Positions 1-2,831 of a DNA stretch of 5,259 bases are shown here, in pieces (position 1 is the stretch's first letter; every line of letters starts with the position of its first letter). The position numbers and the translations under genes are program-made. This DNA comes from CAVQGF01 sp045807945 (lineage in GTDB: Bacteria > Acidobacteriota > Terriglobia > Terriglobales > Acidobacteriaceae), in NCBI GenBank assembly GCA_045807945.1, contig JBJMGI010000022.1, forward strand, positions 1 through 5,259, given 5' to 3'. Below the pieces are notes generated by a model. It did no database searches, had not been told where the DNA came from, and saw nothing but the letters and a program-made list of their open reading frames with translations.

Positions 1-393
1 GTAGATGTCCTTTTCTTTCTCAAACGCCTCCGCAGTCACGTCTTCCTTGCGGATGAACTTCGGGTCGGTCGCGGCGATGTGCATGGCGATGTCTTTCACC
101 ATCTCCTGGATGTGCTCGTTGCGAGCGACGAAGTCGCTCTCGCAGTTCACTTCGAGGAGCACGCCGATCTTTCCGCCGGCATGGATGTAGCTATTCACGA
201 CGCCTTCACTGGTAGCGCGTGATGCTTTCTTGGCCGCCGTAGCGATGCCTTTCTTGCGCAGGACGACGATCGCCTCTTCGATGTTCCCCTTGGCTTCTTC
301 AAGAGCCTTGCGGCAATCCATCATGGGAGCGCTGGTCTTTTCGCGAAGTTCCTTAACCTGCTGGGCAGAAATGTTCATAGTTGCGGTGCTCAT
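1..393 (-). CDS. tsf: Elongation factor Ts, N-terminal part (3' end beyond the left edge)
   Basis: EF-Ts is the cytosolic guanine-nucleotide exchange factor that strips GDP from EF-Tu so it can reload with GTP and aminoacyl-tRNA. The 131 visible codons cover the N-terminal UBA-like three-helix domain (about residues 7-60, with VKELREKT and APMMDCRKALEEA) and the start of the core domain. The core begins with the EF-Tu-contacting CESDFVAR motif at residues 84-91, where Ser replaces the Thr of the usual TDFV. A Ser also stands where most family members have Gly (KTSAPMMDC, residue 21). I chose the ATG at 391-393 because it opens the frame. An in-frame ATG five codons later (376-378) is an alternative start, and neither has a strong Shine-Dalgarno. 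It is the last visible gene of the rplM-rpsI-rpsB-tsf cluster, 208 bp after rpsB. The gene is incomplete: the rest of the core domain lies off the window. Identification is secure; the exact start is moderately sure. Confidence 0.97.
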   Translation of the reverse strand, partial: MSTATMNISAQQVKELREKTSAPMMDCRKALEEAKGNIEEAIVVLRKKGIATAAKKASRATSEGVVNSYIHAGGKIGVLLEVNCESDFVARNEHIQEMVKDIAMHIAATDPKFIRKEDVTAEAFEKEKDIY

Positions 394-439
394 TGGTGTG
401 TTTCTCGCTTCTGGTTACTGGTTTCTGTTTAAAACCTGG

Positions 440-475
440 ATCCCTCGACTCCGCTCTTCGAGCTTCGCTCGGGAT
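440..475. repeat. REP-like palindromic interspersed repeat in the rpsB-tsf spacer
   Basis: An imperfect palindrome has outer arms ATCCC (440-444) and GGGAT (471-475) and an inner stem GCTC/GAGC (453-456 and 460-463) around a TTC loop. Read on the minus strand, the element begins near TGTCATCCCGAGCGAAGC. That motif resembles short interspersed palindromes I recall from Acidobacteriota and some other phyla (recalled, not searched). It lies in the untranslated stretch just upstream of tsf, so it would be transcribed with the operon. It could act as an mRNA hairpin or simply be a repeat that landed in a tolerant spacer. Confidence 0.6.
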
Positions 476-515
476 GACAATTTCAGAGGTGACCCGAGGG
501 CATTTTCCCTCTTCA

Positions 516-538
516 ACAAATCAAATCTACAAATCAAA
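516..538. repeat. Direct repeat ACAAATCAAA, two copies
   Basis: The 10-mer ACAAATCAAA occurs at 516-525 and again at 529-538, a period of 13 bp. On the minus strand it reads as TTTGATTTGT, giving a T-rich tract directly after the GC-rich hairpin at 538-563. No function is known. It may be a simple duplication, or it may supply the U-rich part of a weak terminator. Confidence 0.5.
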
Positions 539-563
539 CCCGCGCCAGGGACAGCGCGCGGGT
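538..563 (-). terminator. GC-rich hairpin after rpsB, attenuator or weak terminator candidate
   Basis: Perfect 8-bp arms ACCCGCGC (538-545) and GCGCGGGT (556-563) enclose a 10-nt loop. In the direction of transcription the hairpin starts about 38 nt after the rpsB stop codon and is followed by TTTGATTTGT, which is T-rich but interrupted. This layout would allow partial termination or an RNA-processing barrier, giving more rpsB than tsf transcript. Full termination is unlikely because no separate tsf promoter is obvious in the spacer. The structure is seen directly; its activity is inferred. Confidence 0.5.
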
Positions 564-601
564 CAAGAAGCTTTTGTTGTCCGTATAGCGATTAGATTCT
601 G

Positions 602-1483
602 CTAGACGGTTTTAGATTCGACGGCGGATTCGTCGTCTGCTGATGCCGGAGCTTTGCGGCCCTTGGAGCCGAGGACGTCTTCCATGCTGATGTCTTCAGC
701 GCTTTCGGCGCCGGCGGCAGCAGCATCGGCGATGGGCTCGGCGGCGGCTTCCGCAGCAGCGGAGTCAGCGGCAGCCTGGAGCTGAATATCTTTGTCGCTC
801 ATCGCGTTCACACCCTCGACGATCGATTCCGAGATCTTGGAGGTGAAGAGGCGGATAGCGCGCAGGGCGTCATCGTTGCCGGGAATCACATAATCCACTT
901 CGCTGGGGTCGCAGTTGGTATCAACAACAGCGACGACCGGAATTCCGAGCTTGCGGGCTTCCTTCACGGCGATGGCTTCTTTGCTGGAGTCGATGACGAA
1001 CATGATGTCGGGATGACGATTCATGTTCTTGATGCCGGCCAGGTTCGCCTGCAGGTGCTTGCGCTCACGCTCGAGCTTGATGACTTCTTTCTTAGGAAGC
1101 AGGTCGTAGCGGCCGTCGGTGGACATTTCGTCCAGCTCTTTCAAGCGCTTTACCGACTTCTGCACGGTGACCCAGTTGGTGAGCAATCCGCCGAGCCAAC
1201 GATTGTTGACGTAAGGCATGCCGCACTTCTGGGCTTCTTCTGAGATGGCATCCTGCGCCTGGCGTTTGGTGCCGACAAACATGATCTGCTTGCCATCCGC
1301 GGCGGCGTCCTGCACGTACTTGGACGCGTCCTTGAACATCTTCAAGGTCTTCTGCAGGTCGATGATGTAAATACCGTTGCGTTCGCCGAAGATATATTCC
1401 TTCATCTTCGGATTCCAACGTTTCGTCTGGTGCCCGAAGTGAACGCCAGCTTCGAGCAACTCCTTCATGGTGATCTGTGCCAA
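602..1483 (-). CDS. rpsB: 30S ribosomal protein S2 (UUG start, extended acidic C-terminus)
   Basis: S2 is a late-assembling small-subunit protein at the head-body junction of the 30S particle, where it helps S1 bind. The 293-residue product has the family blocks throughout: AGVHFGHQTKRWNPKM (12-27), FVGTKRQAQDAI (69-80), NRWLGGLLTNW (94-104), IVDTN-type VVDTNCDPSEVDYVIPGNDDA-region motifs (187-206) and the coiled-coil insert around 110-150. The start is TTG at 1481-1483, not ATG. A clear AAGGAG lies 6 nt upstream, and MAQITMKELLEAG aligns with the usual S2 N-terminus (E. coli begins MATVSMRDMLKAG), so the ATG five codons downstream is less likely. The product is about 50 residues longer than E. 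coli S2 (241). The excess is a low-complexity Ala/Glu/Asp tail from about residue 235, ending in a lysine-bearing stretch. It lies 126 bp after rpsI and is probably cotranscribed. Confidence 0.99.
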   Translation of the reverse strand: MAQITMKELLEAGVHFGHQTKRWNPKMKEYIFGERNGIYIIDLQKTLKMFKDASKYVQDAAADGKQIMFVGTKRQAQDAISEEAQKCGMPYVNNRWLGGLLTNWVTVQKSVKRLKELDEMSTDGRYDLLPKKEVIKLERERKHLQANLAGIKNMNRHPDIMFVIDSSKEAIAVKEARKLGIPVVAVVDTNCDPSEVDYVIPGNDDALRAIRLFTSKISESIVEGVNAMSDKDIQLQAAADSAAAEAAAEPIADAAAAGAESAEDISMEDVLGSKGRKAPASADDESAVESKTV

Positions 1484-1489
1484 GACAAT

Positions 1490-1495
1490 CTCCTT
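1490..1495 (-). promoter_or_regulatory. Shine-Dalgarno AAGGAG of rpsB
   Basis: AAGGAG on the minus strand is separated by 6 nt (ATTGTC) from the TTG codon at 1481-1483. It is much the best ribosome-binding site near the gene's 5' end, and its spacing suits TTG, not the ATG at 1466-1468. It therefore decides the start. The same GGAGATTGT context precedes rplM. Confidence 0.85.
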
Positions 1496-1530
1496 AATTT
1501 GGATTGCATCCCTTGCGGGGCCCTGATCGG

Positions 1531-1545
1531 CCTGAATCGCTCAGG
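1531..1545 (-). other. Small hairpin in the rpsI-rpsB spacer
   Basis: Arms CCTGA (1531-1535) and TCAGG (1541-1545) enclose a 5-nt loop, about 50 nt upstream of the rpsB start in the 126-bp spacer 1484-1609. S2 represses its own mRNA through a leader structure in some bacteria, so a regulatory role is conceivable. However, a 5-bp stem is weak evidence, and I recognise no described S2-binding motif here. I see no promoter in this spacer that I would defend. Confidence 0.3.
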
Positions 1546-1609
1546 ATTTGTTCCCATTGCCCCGTCCCACCATGAAGGCGGAGCGGGAAGATTAACTGCT
1601 GCTCGAAAC

Positions 1610-2005
1610 TTACCGTTTCGAGAATTGGAAGCGCTTGCGAGCTCCCTTTTGTCCGTACTTCTTGCGTTCCTTGCCGCGTGCATCGCGGGAGAGGAATCCT
1701 TCAGCTTTCAGAGCTTTGCGCAATTCGACGTTGAACTCGAGCAGCGCGCGGGCAATGCCCATCTTCACTGCGTCGGCCTGTCCGTTGACGCCGCCGCCGG
1801 AGACACTGGCGATCACGTTGAACGTGCTCGAGGTCTCGGAGGTCTGCAGCGGACGACGTGCCGCGCTGCGTTGTGCTTCGGTGACGAAGTATTCGTCGAA
1901 CTTGCGGCCGTTGACGGTGAAATCGCCGTTACCGGGGCGTAGGAAAACGCGAGCGACGCTCGACTTGCGACGTCCGGTGCCGTAGTACTGAACTAGATCT
2001 GCCAT
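1610..2005 (-). CDS. rpsI: 30S ribosomal protein S9
   Basis: S9 sits in the head of the 30S subunit, and its C-terminal tail reaches the P-site tRNA. The 131-residue product matches the usual bacterial length (130 in E. coli) and is full length. Visible signatures are QYYGTGRRKSSVARVF (6-21), RPGNG (23-27), SGGGVNGQADA (69-79), GIARALLE (83-90), LSRDARGKERKKYG (105-118) and the terminal FQFSKR (126-131), including the C-terminal Arg that contacts P-site tRNA. The ATG at 2003-2005 gives the standard N-terminus. Only a weak GAGAG at 2013-2017, 7 nt upstream, serves as a Shine-Dalgarno, and it lies at the edge of a tandem repeat. rpsI follows rplM, its almost universal partner, but with a long spacer of 134 bp. 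Identification is certain. Confidence 0.99.
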   Translation of the reverse strand: MADLVQYYGTGRRKSSVARVFLRPGNGDFTVNGRKFDEYFVTEAQRSAARRPLQTSETSSTFNVIASVSGGGVNGQADAVKMGIARALLEFNVELRKALKAEGFLSRDARGKERKKYGQKGARKRFQFSKR

Positions 2006-2015
2006 TTTTAAGCTC

Positions 2016-2041
2016 TCAGCTGTCAGCGTTCAGCTGTCAGC
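2016..2041. repeat. Tandem 12-bp repeat TCAGCTGTCAGC next to the rpsI ribosome-binding site
   Basis: TCAGCTGTCAGC occurs at 2016-2027 and 2030-2041, separated by GT (period 14). Each copy contains the palindrome CAGCTG. On the minus strand the copies read GCTGACAGCTGA and end within about 10 nt of the rpsI start codon, so they form the last part of its leader. Such GCTGACAGCTGA-like stretches are, from memory, a spacer repeat type in Acidobacteriota. No function can be assigned. Confidence 0.7.
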
Positions 2042-2073
2042 AAAACCTTTCAAAGTTTTCTTACATTAACCCA

Positions 2074-2087
2074 GGGGCTAAAGCCCC
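2074..2087. repeat. Perfect GGGGCT-AA-AGCCCC hairpin in the rplM-rpsI spacer
   Basis: Six-base arms GGGGCT (2074-2079) and AGCCCC (2082-2087) flank AA. The minus strand reads CGGGGCTTTAGCCCCTGGG. There is no T-tract on the transcribed strand (TGGGTTAATG follows), so it is a poor intrinsic terminator. The core resembles a short palindrome that I recall being dispersed in acidobacterial intergenic regions. Together with the downstream tandem repeat it fills most of the 134-bp spacer. It could stabilise or punctuate the rplM-rpsI mRNA, or be a repeat with no role. Confidence 0.6.
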
Positions 2088-2139
2088 GATTTATAAGTTG
2101 CTTTACGGCGCGGTTAAAACTGCGTCGTTCTGAAATCTT

Positions 2140-2580
2140 TTACGCCAGCTGCGGAAACTCTTTTGCTTCCGGCTTCTGGGCTTCGTGCGGATGCTTATCA
2201 TCCGCGTAGACCTTCAGCTTGCTTGCCATGGCGCGGCCGAGCTTGGAATGGGGAAGCATGCCGACTATGGCTTCTTCCACGATCAGCTCAGGCTTGCGCT
2301 TCATGCGATCTTTGAAATCTTCTTCGCGCAGACCGCCCGGATATCCGGTGTAGCGGCGATAGACCTTCTGCTCGCCCTTCATGCCGGTGACTTTGATCTT
2401 GCGGGCATTGATCACGACGACGTGGTCGCCGGTATCCATGAAGGGGGTGTACTGTGGATTATCTTTGCCGGCAAGGACGCGGGCTACACGGGCAGCCAAA
2501 CGGCCAAGGGTCTGCCCCGAGGCGTCGACGACGTACCACTTGCGCGCAATTTCCCCCTGCTTGGGGAAATGGGTGGACAT
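2140..2580 (-). CDS. rplM: 50S ribosomal protein L13
   Basis: L13 is an early-assembling large-subunit protein that binds 23S rRNA. The 146-residue product is of normal length (142 in E. coli) and collinear with the family: RKWYVVDASGQTLGRLA (13-29), YTPFMDTGDHVVVINA (44-59), KVTG (63-66), YTGYPGG (77-83), GMLPHSKLGRAM (107-118) and the terminal LKVYADDKHPHEAQKPE region (122-138). The start is the ATG at 2578-2580, with AGGGAGA at 2586-2592 placed ideally upstream. It is the first gene of the ribosomal cluster: a promoter and a leader of about 140 nt lie between it and the unrelated large gene on its 5' side. In several bacteria L13 or S9 transcription is autoregulated through the leader, but no known leader motif is recognised here. 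Nothing in the coding sequence looks abnormal. Confidence 0.99.
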   Translation of the reverse strand: MSTHFPKQGEIARKWYVVDASGQTLGRLAARVARVLAGKDNPQYTPFMDTGDHVVVINARKIKVTGMKGEQKVYRRYTGYPGGLREEDFKDRMKRKPELIVEEAIVGMLPHSKLGRAMASKLKVYADDKHPHEAQKPEAKEFPQLA

Positions 2581-2721
2581 AACAATCTCCCTAACAACTA
2601 AAAATAAGACGAATCAATTGAAAGACCTTCGGAAAAGCACGCTTACTCAGACCCTAGTTCGAACGGCGGATACAGCTCGGGCGCTCGGGGGTCACAGGCG
2701 GGCAACCGCAGGACAAAACAA
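2581..2721 (-). promoter_or_regulatory. Untranslated leader of rplM, about 140 nt
   Basis: From the expected transcription start near 2721 to the rplM ATG there is no convincing coding sequence. The 3' half is A/U-rich and probably unstructured. The 5' half is GC-rich and can pair: GACCC (2650-2654) with GGGTC (2689-2693), and a small GCGG/CCGC stem (2698-2701 with 2706-2709). A direct repeat GCTCGGG occurs at 2675-2681 and 2683-2689. A leader this long before a ribosomal protein gene is compatible with feedback by L13 or S9. That is inference, and I do not recognise a described leader family. Confidence 0.45.
2586..2592 (-). promoter_or_regulatory. Shine-Dalgarno AGGGAGA of rplM
   Basis: AGGGAGA on the minus strand lies 5 nt from the ATG at 2578-2580. 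It supports that start and fits strong initiation expected of a ribosomal protein gene. Confidence 0.8.
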
Positions 2722-2727
2722 GGTTTA

Positions 2728-2757
2728 AGAATAGCTGAGTTCAGGGCGGGGTGTCAA
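2728..2757 (-). promoter_or_regulatory. Sigma-70-type promoter for the rplM-rpsI-rpsB-tsf cluster
   Basis: On the minus strand a perfect -35 box TTGACA (2752-2757) is followed after 18 bp by TATTCT (2728-2733), which matches 4 of 6 bases of TATAAT at the three most informative positions plus one. The predicted start of transcription is around 2719-2722, about 140 nt before rplM. No comparable promoter is seen in the other spacers, so this probably drives all four translation genes. The -35 box lies inside the 2748-2770 dyad, which may therefore be regulatory. Confidence 0.75.
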
Positions 2758-2770
2758 CGAGGGACACCCC
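2748..2770. promoter_or_regulatory. 23-bp inverted repeat overlapping the -35 box
   Basis: Perfect 8-bp arms GGGGTGTC (2748-2755) and GACACCCC (2763-2770) are separated by 7 bp. The right-hand part of the minus-strand TTGACA falls in the arm. Two readings are possible: an operator for a dimeric regulator that would occlude RNA polymerase, or a hairpin ending the upstream gene's transcript (its stop is about 60 nt away). The minus strand after it reads GCCCTGAACTC, without a T-tract, which weakens the terminator reading. Confidence 0.5.
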
Positions 2771-2796
2771 GATTTGAACTGGCAATAGCTACCGAC

Positions 2797-2811
2797 GGGC
2801 GCGTCGCGCCC
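2797..2811. other. GGGCGC/GCGCCC hairpin just after the large gene
   Basis: Arms GGGCGC (2797-2802) and GCGCCC (2806-2811) enclose a 3-nt loop, starting about 20 nt beyond the stop codon of the large gene in its transcript. It is placed like a terminator stem, but no T-run follows (GTCGGTAGC on the minus strand). It may be an mRNA 3'-end stabiliser or part of a Rho-dependent end. Confidence 0.4.
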
Positions 2812-2831
2812 AGCCAGCAGCGTATCAGCCG

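Noticed and set aside
516..538. Start of a CRISPR array from the repeated ACAAATCAAA
   Set aside because: There are only two 10-bp copies with a 3-bp gap, no spacers of proper length and no cas genes.
230..605. Plus-strand frames across the tsf 5' end and the rpsB-tsf spacer
   Set aside because: They run antisense to tsf and through repeat-like spacer sequence. There is no plausible product, and repeats give spurious open frames.
1092..1418. Minus-strand 108-codon frame overlapping rpsB
   Set aside because: It is an out-of-frame reading of rpsB, whose own frame matches S2 from end to end.
1430..1942. Plus-strand open frame of 170 codons across rpsB, the spacer and rpsI
   Set aside because: It is antisense to two certain ribosomal protein genes, and its product has no family resemblance.
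2797..2811. Classical Rho-independent terminator for the large gene
   Set aside because: The stem is good but no run of T follows on the transcribed strand, so I list it only as a hairpin.
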